Source of the DNA: Pseudoclavibacter helvolus
GTDB lineage: Bacteria > Actinomycetota > Actinomycetes > Actinomycetales > Microbacteriaceae
Assembly: GCF_014191305.1 (NCBI RefSeq)
Contig: NZ_JACHWJ010000008.1
Coordinates: forward strand, 1-38,748
Length of the DNA stretch: 38,748 nucleotides
Reading direction: 5' to 3'
Each line of letters begins with the position of its first letter. Within the stretch, counting starts at the first letter, position 1. Positions 1-7,256 of the stretch are shown here, piece by piece. The notes under the pieces are model-generated. The model was not told the DNA's origin. It saw nothing but the letters and a program-made list of their open reading frames with translations, and made no database searches. Both the position numbers and the translations under genes were made by a program.

Positions 1-581
1 TCCTCATCCCGGGGCCGAGTGTGCTGTTCGTGATCGGCCGATCTATCGCGCTCGGCCGTCGTGCGGGAGTCTTGAGCGTCGTCGGGAACGCGATCGGGAT
101 GATCCCGGCGGTGCTCGCGGTGGCGCTCGGTGTCGGTGCGCTGGTTTCGTCGTCGATCGTCGCGTTCACGGTCATCAAGATCATCGGGGCCGCCTACCTC
201 GTGTGGCTCGGCGTGCAGGCGATCCGCAACCGGAACGCGCACATTTCCGCGGAAGCCCCTCAGCCCGCGAGCGCTCTGAAGCTCCTCACACAAGGTTTCA
301 TCGTCGGTAGCACCAACCCCAAGACGATCGCGTTCTTCGTTGCGGTCCTGCCGCAGTTCGTGTCGCCGACCGCGGGGCCAGCCTGGTCGCAGCTGCTCGA
401 ACTCGGCGTCTGCTTTCTCTTGCTTGCGCTCATCTTCGATGCAACCTGGGCCCTGACGGCCGGCGCTGCCCGCGACTGGTTCGCCCGATCACCGAAGCGC
501 ATCTCCGGAATGTCCGCAACGGGCGGCGCCATGATGATCGGCCTCGGCGGCGTGCTCGCCCTCTCCGGGGCGAAGAGCTAG
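1..581 (+). CDS. LysE/RhtB family amino-acid exporter (5' end outside window)
   Basis: Inner-membrane exporter of the LysE/RhtB family, which pumps out amino acids or related small metabolites; the substrate cannot be told from sequence. The reading frame is open from the first base: codons from position 3 read L-I-P-G-P-S-V-L, the conserved family start (normally M-T-P-G-P). The GTG at 21 is therefore an internal valine, not the start. About 192 residues are visible against a usual 200-210, so roughly 10-15 residues lie upstream of the window. Hydrophobic segments lie at roughly residues 25-65 and 110-190 of the visible part, and the motif [11 protein letters not shown], typical of the family, is present near the middle. 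nucS follows in the same direction after a short gap. Family assignment is firm, substrate unknown. Confidence 0.9.
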   Translation, partial: LIPGPSVLFVIGRSIALGRRAGVLSVVGNAIGMIPAVLAVALGVGALVSSSIVAFTVIKIIGAAYLVWLGVQAIRNRNAHISAEAPQPASALKLLTQGFIVGSTNPKTIAFFVAVLPQFVSPTAGPAWSQLLELGVCFLLLALIFDATWALTAGAARDWFARSPKRISGMSATGGAMMIGLGGVLALSGAKS

Positions 582-652
582 CCAGCGACGAAAGGTCGGT
601 GTCGTCGCAAGCCGCACCGGCGCGCACGACCGCTCGGCGCATACCGAGCGAT

Positions 653-658
653 TACCCT
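653..658 (+). promoter_or_regulatory. Putative -10 box of nucS (leaderless)
   Basis: TACCCT (TANNNT type) sits 6 nt before the GTG at 665, the spacing expected when transcription begins at the start codon. No Shine-Dalgarno sequence precedes 665. This supports 665 over the upstream in-frame GTG at 599, which has a weak GAAAGG in front. Inference only. Confidence 0.4.
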
Positions 659-664
659 CGTCAG

Positions 665-1360
665 GTGCGTCTTGTCATTGCGAACTGCAGCGTCGATTAC
701 ATCGGCCGTCTCACCGCCCACCTGCCCATGGCCCCTCGGGTGCTCATGCGAAAGGCCGACGGCAGCCTACTCGTGCACTCAGACGGCGGCAGCTACAAGC
801 CGCTCAACTGGATGAGTGCCCCATGCTCGATCGTCGAAGAGGCACCGGATGCGACGCAGGCAGAGGCGGGCATCACGGCGCTCTGGCGGGTCACGCAGAC
901 GAAGACCGGCGACCAGCTGCTCGTCACGATCGGCGAGGTCTTCAGCGACCACTCCCACGAGCTTGGCAAGGACCCGGGCCTTGAGAAGGACGGCGTCGAG
1001 GCGCACCTGCAGAAGCTCCTCGCCGACCAGATCGATCTCCTTGGCGACGGGCACGCGCTTGTGCGTCGCGAGTACATGACGGCCATCGGGCCCGTCGACA
1101 TCCTCGCGCGCGACGAGAACGGAGCTTCCGTCGCCGTCGAGATCAAGCGTCGTGGTGGCATCGACGGCGTCGAGCAGCTCACGCGCTACCTCGAGCTCAT
1201 GAACCGCGATCCCTTACTCGCCCCCGTCTCTGGCGTCTTCGCGGCGCAGGAGATCGCCCCACAGGCTCGTACGCTTGCGGAGGATCGCGGCATCCGCTGC
1301 GTCATCCTCGACTACGACGAGATGCGCGGCGTCGACCCGCGCCACATGCGCCTCTTCTAG
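665..1360 (+). CDS. nucS: Mismatch-specific endonuclease NucS
   Basis: NucS (EndoMS) cuts both strands at G-T, T-T and G-G mismatches and carries out the non-canonical mismatch repair of Actinobacteria, which lack MutS/MutL. The 231-residue product starts V-R-L-V-I-A-N-C, the usual N-terminus of the family. The N-terminal dimerisation/DNA-binding half carries YKPLNWM; the C-terminal nuclease half has G-P-V-D-I-L, then A-V-E-I-K-R-R, which supply the catalytic D/E...E-x-K residues, and G-V-E-Q-L-T-R-Y. It ends in M-R-L-F, matching the C-terminal beta-clamp-binding motif. An in-frame GTG at 599 would add 22 residues with no match to the family; I prefer 665 because it gives the usual length and has a -10-like box 6 nt upstream. 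It is followed after 69 nt by a HAD phosphatase with its own putative promoter. Confidence 0.95.
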   Translation: MRLVIANCSVDYIGRLTAHLPMAPRVLMRKADGSLLVHSDGGSYKPLNWMSAPCSIVEEAPDATQAEAGITALWRVTQTKTGDQLLVTIGEVFSDHSHELGKDPGLEKDGVEAHLQKLLADQIDLLGDGHALVRREYMTAIGPVDILARDENGASVAVEIKRRGGIDGVEQLTRYLELMNRDPLLAPVSGVFAAQEIAPQARTLAEDRGIRCVILDYDEMRGVDPRHMRLF

Positions 1361-1414
1361 CTCGCCACCCCAACCGTTCAGCTGGCTGTCGCCTTCCGCT
1401 CGGGCGCCGCTCAC

Positions 1415-1420
1415 TACACT
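1415..1420 (+). promoter_or_regulatory. Putative -10 box of the HAD gene
   Basis: TACACT lies 9 nt before the ATG at 1430, and no Shine-Dalgarno sequence is visible. This is compatible with a leaderless or near-leaderless mRNA and mildly supports 1430 as the start. Inference. Confidence 0.3.
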
Positions 1421-1429
1421 GGCTCGGAC

Positions 1430-2197
1430 ATGACGCACTCAAGATCCACTGAAATGGCCGGCCCGGTCCCCGTCGAGCCGCAGCCGTCCCCAGTCGTCCA
1501 GCCAGCGGCGACTCGCGATACGCGACGCGTTGGCCTCAAGCGTGGCACGGGCGTGGCCCCGTTCACGGCGATCCTCTGGGACCTCGACGGCACCATCAGC
1601 GACTCGGCGCCCGGCATCCTGAACAGCTTGCGCGCCACGCTCTCCAGCTATGGCCTGCCGATCCCGAGCGACGCCGAGCTGCTCAAGCACGTTGGCCCGC
1701 CCATCCACGAGACGTTCGCGGCCTACGGGCTCGACCCCGTAGAGGCGACTGAGCGTTACCGAACCATCTACCGCGAGTCCGACTCATTCATCGGTGACCC
1801 GTATCCCGGTGTCCTGCAGATCATCCGCGACGTGCACGCGGCCGGTATCCCTCAGTCGACGGCGACAAGCAAGCCGGAGAGCTCCGCTGCCGTCATCCTC
1901 GAGAGCTACGGCGTCGCCGACCAGTTCCTCACGATCACCGGCGCCTCCGACGACGAGGTGCGCTCGGCGAAGGCCGACGTCATCGAGGAGGCGCTCCGCC
2001 GACTGGATGTGGCAGGGGTCGACCTGAGCAACGTGCTCATGATCGGCGACCGCTTCTACGACGTGCAGGGTTCCGCCGCGCACGCGGTCCCCGCCGTCTA
2101 CGTCTCGTGGGGCTACGGCCGCCTCGGCGAAGAAGAGGGCTCGGTGGGCGTCGCGGATTCGGCGGAGCGACTCCGTACCTTCCTGTCGCTGGACTGA
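1430..2197 (+). CDS. HAD-superfamily hydrolase, phosphoglycolate-phosphatase-like
   Basis: Cytoplasmic HAD phosphatase with an alpha-helical cap (PGP/Gph-like subfamily). Motif I is D-L-D-G-T at about residue 50, motif II T-S-K near residue 145, and motif III G-D-R-F-Y-D near 205, together giving the Asp nucleophile, Ser/Thr, Lys and Mg2+ ligands. A family core starts only at about residue 42; the first ~40 residues are Pro/Arg-rich and have no counterpart I recognise. Either the protein carries a disordered tail or translation begins later, for example at a GTG near 1550, which would give a typical 215-residue enzyme. The ATG at 1430 is kept because a -10-like box precedes it. The substrate is not determined; phosphoglycolate, pyrophosphate and nucleotide monophosphates are all handled by relatives. 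Neighbours give no further clue. Confidence 0.85.
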   Translation: MTHSRSTEMAGPVPVEPQPSPVVQPAATRDTRRVGLKRGTGVAPFTAILWDLDGTISDSAPGILNSLRATLSSYGLPIPSDAELLKHVGPPIHETFAAYGLDPVEATERYRTIYRESDSFIGDPYPGVLQIIRDVHAAGIPQSTATSKPESSAAVILESYGVADQFLTITGASDDEVRSAKADVIEEALRRLDVAGVDLSNVLMIGDRFYDVQGSAAHAVPAVYVSWGYGRLGEEEGSVGVADSAERLRTFLSLD

Positions 2198-2297
2198 AAC
2201 AGTCTCAGGATGGGCTGACCGCCCTGTCTCCGGACCGACTCGGCCAGTCACCGACACCGAGTTGCCTGCTTCCAGTCGCTTTGTCGGTGCCCCGTCG

Positions 2298-2303
2298 TAT
2301 CCT
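2298..2303 (+). promoter_or_regulatory. Putative -10 box of the DUF3224 gene
   Basis: TATCCT is 6 nt upstream of the ATG at 2310. It overlaps no other gene and fits the leaderless spacing seen repeatedly in this window. Inference. Confidence 0.35.
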
Positions 2304-2309
2304 CAGGGC

Positions 2310-2792
2310 ATGCGCGTAGAAAGCTCTTTCACCATCGAAGCCTGGGACTCAAACGGCCGTGCTGTCGGCATCGAGACTGCGGCCCCACTCGGCGGGGCGT
2401 TCATCGTCCGTGCCATCACGGGCGGTGACATCGAGGGGCGCAGCGAAGTGCTCTTCGCGGCTGCCTTCAACGAGAAGCATGGTTCAGGCACCTACGTCGC
2501 AATCGACGCCTTCGAGGGCACGATCGCGGGCAAGACCGGCACACTCGCTTTCTGGCACGCGAACACGGTCGCTCGCGGGCGCCCCGCTGCTGGTGGTGGC
2601 CTGCTGCACATCGTGCCCGACTCGGGCACGGCTGAGCTGACGGGTGCGCGCGGCACGGGGGAGATCATCGCCCGCGGCGACGACCACACCCTTGTGCTGG
2701 AGATTGAGTTCGACGATGCCGACGAGGTCGAGATCGACGGCGAGGTCTTCGCGGGCGAGGTCGAGGCCGGCACGCCGAAGACCGAGTCCTGA
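2310..2792 (+). CDS. DUF3224-like beta-barrel protein, unknown function
   Basis: A 160-residue soluble protein resembling the DUF3224 family, small proteins thought to form an allene-oxide-cyclase-like beta barrel; no activity is established. It contains the alternating hydrophobic/polar strands expected of a barrel, and motifs such as G-T-Y-V-A-I-D near residue 65, F-W-H-A-N in the middle, and V-P-D-S-G-T-A-E-L-T-G followed by G-T-G-E-I about two-thirds along; the last two closely match the family's C-terminal signature. The ATG at 2310 is chosen over an in-frame codon at 2262 because it begins the recognisable domain and has a -10-like box 6 nt upstream. The acidic tail is typical. No signal peptide. 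It is followed after 17 nt by the AAA ATPase gene, so the two may be cotranscribed. Confidence 0.75.
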   Translation: MRVESSFTIEAWDSNGRAVGIETAAPLGGAFIVRAITGGDIEGRSEVLFAAAFNEKHGSGTYVAIDAFEGTIAGKTGTLAFWHANTVARGRPAAGGGLLHIVPDSGTAELTGARGTGEIIARGDDHTLVLEIEFDDADEVEIDGEVFAGEVEAGTPKTES

Positions 2793-2809
2793 GCGGAAGT
2801 CGGCAGCCC

Positions 2810-4006
2810 GTGCCATCGAAGGCGGGAGCCGCATCCGCGCGCCTGAACCCGTTCACTCCGTCGTTCGGGGTCACGCCTCCGCTGCTCGTCGGGAGGTCGG
2901 TGATGCTGGCTTCATTCGAGGCGGCGATCGACGGTACGCCAGGCGAGGTGGGACGGGCGACGCTGGTCACCGGGCTGCGCGGCGTCGGCAAGACGGTCAT
3001 GCTGAACGCGCTCGAAGACATCGCCGTCTCGCGCGGCTGGCTCGTCATCTCGGAGACGGCCACGAAGGGACTCGCTGAGCGCATCACGACAGAGGCGCTC
3101 CCGAAGCTGCTCGCCGAGCACGACCCGAGGGCCAGCAAGCGCCGCATCACGGGTGTCACCCTGCCGATGAGCAGTGGAGGCTTCGTCTCGACCGTGGAGG
3201 AGCGGCACAGGCCGGTCGCCAACATGCGGTCGCAGCTGACGGCGCTCACCGGTCTGCTCGCGCCGAACGGCACCGGGGTACTGATCACGGTCGACGAGAT
3301 CCATCGGGGCGCGATCGACGACCTCCGCGAGATCACCACGGTCGTGCAGCACGCGTTCCGCGAGGGCCTCGACGTCGCATTCGTGGGCGCCGGTCTCAAG
3401 CCGAACATCAACGAACTGCGCAGCGACCGGATGCTCACGTTCCTCCGCCGCGCGCACGTGCAGGAGCTCGGCCGGCTGAGCTACGAGGCCTCAGCGAGGG
3501 CGCTCTCGGAACCCATCGTTGAGGGCGGGCGCACCATCGACGATGACGCCCTCGACTACGCGGTGCGTGGCACGCAGGGGTACCCGTTCCTCGTCCAGTT
3601 CATCGGCTCCAAGTCGTGGCAGGAGGCCGGCGACGCGGGGCGCATCCAGCTTGCGCACGCGCGCCGCGCGGTCCGACTCGCGAGGCAGGCGATGGGCCAG
3701 TACATCTACGAGCCGACGCTCGCGGCGCTTTCCGTCGGCGACCGCACCTACCTGGCCGCGATGGCGAGCGACGACGGCCCGTCACTGTCGAGCGAGATCC
3801 GCCTGCGGATGCGCGCCAAGGCGGGTTACGTGGGCGTGTACCGGCAGCGGCTGATCAATGCCGGCATCATCGAGCCAGCGGGCTACGGTCGCGTGCAGTT
3901 CACGACCCCGTACCTCCGCGAGTACTTGCGCGAGCATGTCGTGAGCGAGGCGATCGCGCTTCCGCAGGGGCGAGCGTTCCCGCCGCCCCCGGAGGACGAC
4001 GAGTAA
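2810..4006 (+). CDS. Orphan AAA/ORC-type ATPase with C-terminal winged helix
   Basis: A 398-residue cytoplasmic P-loop ATPase of the AAA_16/ORC-like type. Walker A is G-L-R-G-V-G-K-T (residues 55-62) and Walker B L-I-T-V-D-E (158-163) followed by I-H-R-G. After the ATPase core (about 25-260) comes a helical lid, and the last ~90 residues look like a winged helix (S-S-E-I-R-L-R-M, then Y-R-Q-R-L-I-N-A-G-I-I), suggesting DNA binding. Similar proteins are widespread in actinobacteria, but I know of no assigned function. The GTG at 2810 is taken as the start; GGAAG about 13 nt upstream is a weak ribosome site. No partner gene such as a nuclease, protease or toxin lies beside it: the next gene is a convergent GNAT. 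Regulator, recombination factor or conflict-system ATPase all remain open. Confidence 0.8.
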   Translation: MPSKAGAASARLNPFTPSFGVTPPLLVGRSVMLASFEAAIDGTPGEVGRATLVTGLRGVGKTVMLNALEDIAVSRGWLVISETATKGLAERITTEALPKLLAEHDPRASKRRITGVTLPMSSGGFVSTVEERHRPVANMRSQLTALTGLLAPNGTGVLITVDEIHRGAIDDLREITTVVQHAFREGLDVAFVGAGLKPNINELRSDRMLTFLRRAHVQELGRLSYEASARALSEPIVEGGRTIDDDALDYAVRGTQGYPFLVQFIGSKSWQEAGDAGRIQLAHARRAVRLARQAMGQYIYEPTLAALSVGDRTYLAAMASDDGPSLSSEIRLRMRAKAGYVGVYRQRLINAGIIEPAGYGRVQFTTPYLREYLREHVVSEAIALPQGRAFPPPPEDDE

Positions 4007-4032
4007 CGTCGGCGGGCCAGTACCAGTACCGC

Positions 4033-4731
4033 TCAGGGAACGCGGACGCCCGTGAAGGGGGTCGCGCGGCGCAGTTCGAAGCCGAGCTTCTCGTAGGCGG
4101 AGATGGCGCCCGTGTTGATGGCGGCGGCGTGCATGAGGGCCTGGTCGCCCCGTTCCTGAATGTGGAAGGCGACGTCGAGCACGAGGCGGGAGGCGAGCCC
4201 CTGGCGACGGTGGTCGGCATCGACAGCGACGGCGCTGATCTCGGTCCATCCCTCGGGGTGGAGGCGTTCGCCCGCCATCGCGATGAGCTTGTCGTCGCGG
4301 CGGATACCGACGTAGCGGCCCAGCACGTAGGTGCGGGGCAGGAATGGGCCCGGCTGGTTCCGCTCGACGAGCGCAAGCATGTCGTCCGCGTCGTCGGCAC
4401 CAAGCTCGACGACCTCGTCGTCCGGACGGGTCTGCAGGCGCGAGGTCTGGACGAGTTGCACGCCCTCACCCCGCCACGTCTGCTCCCAACCTTCGGGGAC
4501 CTCGGGGTCGGCGTGCGAGATCGCGAGCTCGGCCCCGGAGCCCAGGAGTTCGGTTATCGCATCCCACACCCCTGGCTCATCCCAGGAGCGCACACCGAGG
4601 AAGGGCGACACGTCCGACGGGTACCGCTTCACGAGGTCCCCGCCGATCGCGAGGTGCGCGTGGGCGCCGGTCAGCGAGTGCCAGGCCGGGTTATCGAGCA
4701 CGGAGGTGGAGGCGATAGTGGTGTCGGTCAT
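4033..4731 (-). CDS. GNAT family N-acetyltransferase
   Basis: Cytoplasmic acetyltransferase of 232 residues. The C-terminal half (about 125-225) is a GNAT fold of the FR47-like kind: E-I-S-A-V-A-V-D strand, then the acetyl-CoA pyrophosphate loop R-R-Q-G-L-A, then N-T-G-A-I-S-A-Y-E-K-L-G-F near the end, the classical GNAT C-terminal motif. The N-terminal half is less conserved and probably contributes to substrate choice. The start ATG at 4731 has GAGG nearby; an in-frame codon 14 residues upstream lacks support. The gene converges with the AAA ATPase gene, leaving only 26 nt between the two stops. The substrate (amine, amino acid, antibiotic or protein N-terminus) cannot be inferred. Confidence 0.9.
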   Translation of the reverse strand: MTDTTIASTSVLDNPAWHSLTGAHAHLAIGGDLVKRYPSDVSPFLGVRSWDEPGVWDAITELLGSGAELAISHADPEVPEGWEQTWRGEGVQLVQTSRLQTRPDDEVVELGADDADDMLALVERNQPGPFLPRTYVLGRYVGIRRDDKLIAMAGERLHPEGWTEISAVAVDADHRRQGLASRLVLDVAFHIQERGDQALMHAAAINTGAISAYEKLGFELRRATPFTGVRVP

Positions 4732-4844
4732 GTGGTCCTCGAGACAGTGGATGTGTCTCCGATTCTCACGCACACCAGCGTCAGCCTTGCGTGTCGTGAC
4801 CGAGCGTTACGGCTGGTTGCCCCGCTCTGGCTCCACTCGAGGCC

Positions 4845-5309
4845 TCAGACTCCGAGCTGTGCGCGAAGCTCCTGAACGTGGCCGTTGGGGTCGATGTCGT
4901 AGGCGACGTACGACAGAGAGCCGTTCGCATCCACGATGAAGCTCGAGCGGATCACGCCTGTGCCGGCGATGCCTGCGACGGGACGCTCGCCCCAGGCTCC
5001 CCACTCCATGGCGGTCGCCCCGGAGTCGCTGAGCAGCGAGTAGGGAACCTGCTGCTCCTCTCCGAAGATCGCGAGCTCCCTCGGCTGGTCGAGTGAGATG
5101 CCTAGCACTGTGACGCCGGCGCCGCTCAACGCACCGAAGTTGTCGCGGAAGTCGCAGGCCTGCTGCGTGCACTTCGGGGTGCCGGCTTTCGGGTAGAAGT
5201 AGACGACAACGGGCGAGCCGACGAGGTCGCTGAGCCGGACGATCTCGCCGTGCTGGTCGGTGAGCGCAAAGTCTGGGGCGCTGTCGCCGACGCTGAGAGT
5301 GGTGACCAA
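4845..5309 (-). CDS. bcp: Thiol peroxidase, Bcp/PrxQ-type peroxiredoxin
   Basis: Reduces hydrogen peroxide and organic hydroperoxides in the cytoplasm using thioredoxin-like donors. The 154-residue protein has the usual size. The active site reads Y-P-K-A-G-T-P-K-C-T with the peroxidatic cysteine, and Q-A-C-D-F-R-D with the resolving cysteine five residues on, the atypical two-Cys arrangement of Bcp/PrxQ. G-I-S-L-D-Q and Y-S-L-L-S-D are further family motifs. The start codon is TTG at 5309, preceded by a good ribosome site (GAGGAG, 5 nt spacer), so the unusual codon is probably real. A strong hairpin at 5381-5424 separates it from the upstream citE-like gene, so it has its own promoter. Confidence 0.95.
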   Translation of the reverse strand: MVTTLSVGDSAPDFALTDQHGEIVRLSDLVGSPVVVYFYPKAGTPKCTQQACDFRDNFGALSGAGVTVLGISLDQPRELAIFGEEQQVPYSLLSDSGATAMEWGAWGERPVAGIAGTGVIRSSFIVDANGSLSYVAYDIDPNGHVQELRAQLGV

Positions 5310-5380
5310 GATTACTCCTCGCTCGGGAATCTGACCTGCCCGACTCTAGCGAGCGCGCATCCACGCTCCCCTGGGAACGA

Positions 5381-5424
5381 AGCGCGGGCTCCCGTTCCGG
5401 CGAACCGGAGCGGGAGCCCGCGCT
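5381..5424 (-). terminator. Intrinsic-type hairpin after the CitE-like gene
   Basis: Two 20-nt arms (5381-5400 and 5405-5424) pair completely with one G-U and a CGAA tetraloop. It begins 29 nt beyond the stop of the leftward CitE-like gene. A T-poor tail follows on the minus strand (TCGTTCCC), as often in high-GC genomes. Confidence 0.8.
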
Positions 5425-5452
5425 GTCCGTCGACGCGAACGTCGACGCGAGG

Positions 5453-6337
5453 TCAGACCTCGACGGTGATGCCGAAGGCTTCCGCGAGGCGCAGGATCTT
5501 GCGCGCTCGGCCGAGGCGGGGCAGGTCGCTGCCGTCGCGGACCACGCCGCCGGAAGCGTCGAAGTCGGCGAGGAACTCGCGGGCCCACAGAATGTCGCTC
5601 GTCTGCGGGCAGATGACCTCGTTGACAACCGCGGTCTGCTCAAGGCGGAGGCAGAGCTTGCCGGTCATGCCGTGCTCGAGCGTCCACTCGGACTCGTTGC
5701 GGAGCACGCGGAGGCTCTCGTCCGTGGTCGGGCCGTCGACGGGGCCGGGGAGGCCGGCCGCCTTCGAGGAGACGGTGAGGCGAGAACGCGCGTAGGCCAT
5801 GGCCTCGCGGGTTGCCCACATGCCCGTGTCGCGACGGAAGTCGCCACTGCCGAAGGCGAGGCGGAAGGCTCCGTCGGCGCGGGCGATGTTCGTTGCCTCT
5901 TCGAGGCCGAGGGCAGACTCGATGAGGGGCACCACGGGGATGCGGGCACCGAGGCGCTGGTACGTGTTGACGACCTGCTCGGCCTGCTCGGTCTTGGCGA
6001 GCACAACGCCGAGGAGACCGGAGACGCCGGCGAGCTCGTCGACGTCGTCGGCCCAGAAGTCCGAAAGCGTGTCATTGATGCGCACCCAGGCGGAGTTGCC
6101 CGCTTTGAGCCAAGCGATGACGTCGGCGCGAGCTGCTGCCTTGTGCTTCGGGTCGACGGCGTCCTCGATGTCGAGGATGACGACGTCGGCGCGGGATTCC
6201 GCCGCGGCGTCGAACGCTTCCGGCCTCGAGGCAGGAACGAGCAGCCATGACCTGGCATCTGCCGCCGGTACGACGTGACCGGCTGTTGACGTGGGGTGGG
6301 GGCTCGCTGGAACGTTCAGAACTCTCGCCTCATTCAT
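5453..6337 (-). CDS. CitE/HpcH-HpaI family lyase
   Basis: TIM-barrel aldolase/lyase of the citrate-lyase-beta (HpcH/HpaI) family, acting on CoA thioesters of hydroxy acids such as citramalyl-, malyl- or beta-methylmalyl-CoA. Mg2+-binding and catalytic motifs are present: V-I-L-D-I-E-D-A-V early, W-V-R-I-N for the substrate carboxylate, V-V-P-L-I-E-S-A-L-G-L in the middle and F-G-S-G-D-F. There are no citrate lyase alpha or gamma genes nearby, so it is a stand-alone CitE-like enzyme with unknown substrate. The ATG at 6337 gives 294 residues. The frame is open to a TTG at 6391, which has a -10-like TAAGCT at 6398-6403 six nt upstream, so the mRNA probably starts there and the true start could be further upstream by up to 18 codons. 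Confidence 0.85.
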   Translation of the reverse strand: MNEARVLNVPASPHPTSTAGHVVPAADARSWLLVPASRPEAFDAAAESRADVVILDIEDAVDPKHKAAARADVIAWLKAGNSAWVRINDTLSDFWADDVDELAGVSGLLGVVLAKTEQAEQVVNTYQRLGARIPVVPLIESALGLEEATNIARADGAFRLAFGSGDFRRDTGMWATREAMAYARSRLTVSSKAAGLPGPVDGPTTDESLRVLRNESEWTLEHGMTGKLCLRLEQTAVVNEVICPQTSDILWAREFLADFDASGGVVRDGSDLPRLGRARKILRLAEAFGITVEV

Positions 6338-6464
6338 CGACTGGATGCACGGGCCGGCTCGACCACGCACGGCCACGTTTTCCGCAGCCAAGGTGTGAGC
6401 TTAGTACGACGAAACGCTGCGTACTTTTGCGGAGCCCTACAAGAATCGCGTGTCAGCTTCCTCG

Positions 6465-7178
6465 TCAGGGGAATGGAATCAGGTTGATGAAGAAGAAGAA
6501 GACGGCGGGAACGATGATGACAACTCCGACAACCGAGCCGACTGCAGCTGGCATGTTGCGCCAGCCACTCACGCGCAGCGCAAGGACTCCAAATACGATC
6601 GCCACCGCTGGGGCTAGGACATTGACGATCACCTGAATGGGGTACAGCACCTGTCCGAATTGGTAGTTGCCCGTCGTGTAGATGACGTTGGTCGCGACGC
6701 TCAGCAGGAGGCTGAGGACCCACCCGCCGAGCGCGCTCGCCAGGGAGATCATCCCGAAGCGGTTGGTCGTGAAGGAGAGCTCGTCGCGGAGCGTCGGGAA
6801 GGTGAGGAGCTGTCGCGGCGCTGAGGGCCCCGCCTGCGGGTAGGCGCCGGGCTGCCCGTAGGCGGTGCCGGTGGGAGCCTGGTGGCCACCCGACTGCTGT
6901 GGCGGTGGGAGCTGCTGGGGTGCCGAAGCGTTACCGTCGCTGGCCGCGTATCCCCCGGCGTACGGGTTCTGCGCGTATCCCTGTTCTTGACCTTGACCTT
7001 GACCCTGACCCTGTCCCTGTCCCTGCTCCTGCCCGTAGGCCGGCGAGGCCTGGTTGTACCCGTTGTACGCCGCGGGTTGACCGGTAGGTGGAGTGCCATA
7101 GCCCGACGCCCCCTGCTGTGGCGCGTTCGGCTGGGGCTCGTGGCTCTGCTGTCCGCTCCACTGGCTGGGTGTTGTCAT
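6465..7178 (-). CDS. Gln/Gly/Pro-rich membrane protein of unknown function
   Basis: A 237-residue protein in two parts. Residues 1-120 are low-complexity, rich in Gln, Gly, Pro, Tyr and Ala, with a Gly-Gln run (about residues 50-66) encoded by a hexanucleotide repeat. Residues ~140-237 hold three probable transmembrane helices: I-S-L-A-S-A-L-G-G-W-V-L, V-I-V-N-V-L-A-P-A-V-A-I-V-F-G and a C-terminal V-V-G-V-V-I-I-V-P-A-V-F-F-F-F. The plan resembles the DUF4190-type membrane proteins common in actinobacteria; no function is known. The Tyr/Gln-rich tail should face the cytoplasm and might phase-separate or bind partners, which is speculation. Its ATG is preceded by TAGGGT with a 6-nt spacer. It is divergent from the sugar kinase, 78 nt away. 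Confidence 0.8.
   Translation of the reverse strand: MTTPSQWSGQQSHEPQPNAPQQGASGYGTPPTGQPAAYNGYNQASPAYGQEQGQGQGQGQGQGQEQGYAQNPYAGGYAASDGNASAPQQLPPPQQSGGHQAPTGTAYGQPGAYPQAGPSAPRQLLTFPTLRDELSFTTNRFGMISLASALGGWVLSLLLSVATNVIYTTGNYQFGQVLYPIQVIVNVLAPAVAIVFGVLALRVSGWRNMPAAVGSVVGVVIIVPAVFFFFINLIPFP
6979..7030 (-). repeat. Hexanucleotide microsatellite coding Gly-Gln
   Basis: On the plus strand a run of units of the type CTTGAC, CCTGAC and CCTGTC occupies this stretch; on the coding strand each 6-nt unit encodes Gly-Gln. Copies drift at synonymous positions, so the dipeptide is kept while the DNA diverges. A unit gain or loss would not shift the frame. Confidence 0.75.
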
Positions 7179-7184
7179 GCGATC

Positions 7185-7190
7185 ACCCTA
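7185..7190 (-). promoter_or_regulatory. Putative -10 box of the Gln-rich membrane protein gene
   Basis: TAGGGT on the minus strand, 6 nt before the ATG at 7178; no Shine-Dalgarno sequence is present. Compatible with a leaderless transcript. Inference. Confidence 0.35.
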
Positions 7191-7243
7191 GGACTGATGC
7201 CGTGTTCCAGGCACGGGTACCTCTCCCCGTTGCCTGACTGCAA

Positions 7244-7249
7244 TACGAT
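7244..7249 (+). promoter_or_regulatory. Putative -10 box of the BadF-type kinase gene
   Basis: TACGAT is 7 nt upstream of the ATG at 7257, and no ribosome binding site precedes that ATG. This arrangement fits leaderless transcription. Inference. Confidence 0.4.
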
Positions 7250-7256
7250 TCGATGT

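Noticed and set aside
3616-4875. 419-residue plus-strand frame across the AAA gene end and the GNAT and bcp genes
   Set aside because: Covers three real genes in other frames or strands; composition is a high-GC artefact.
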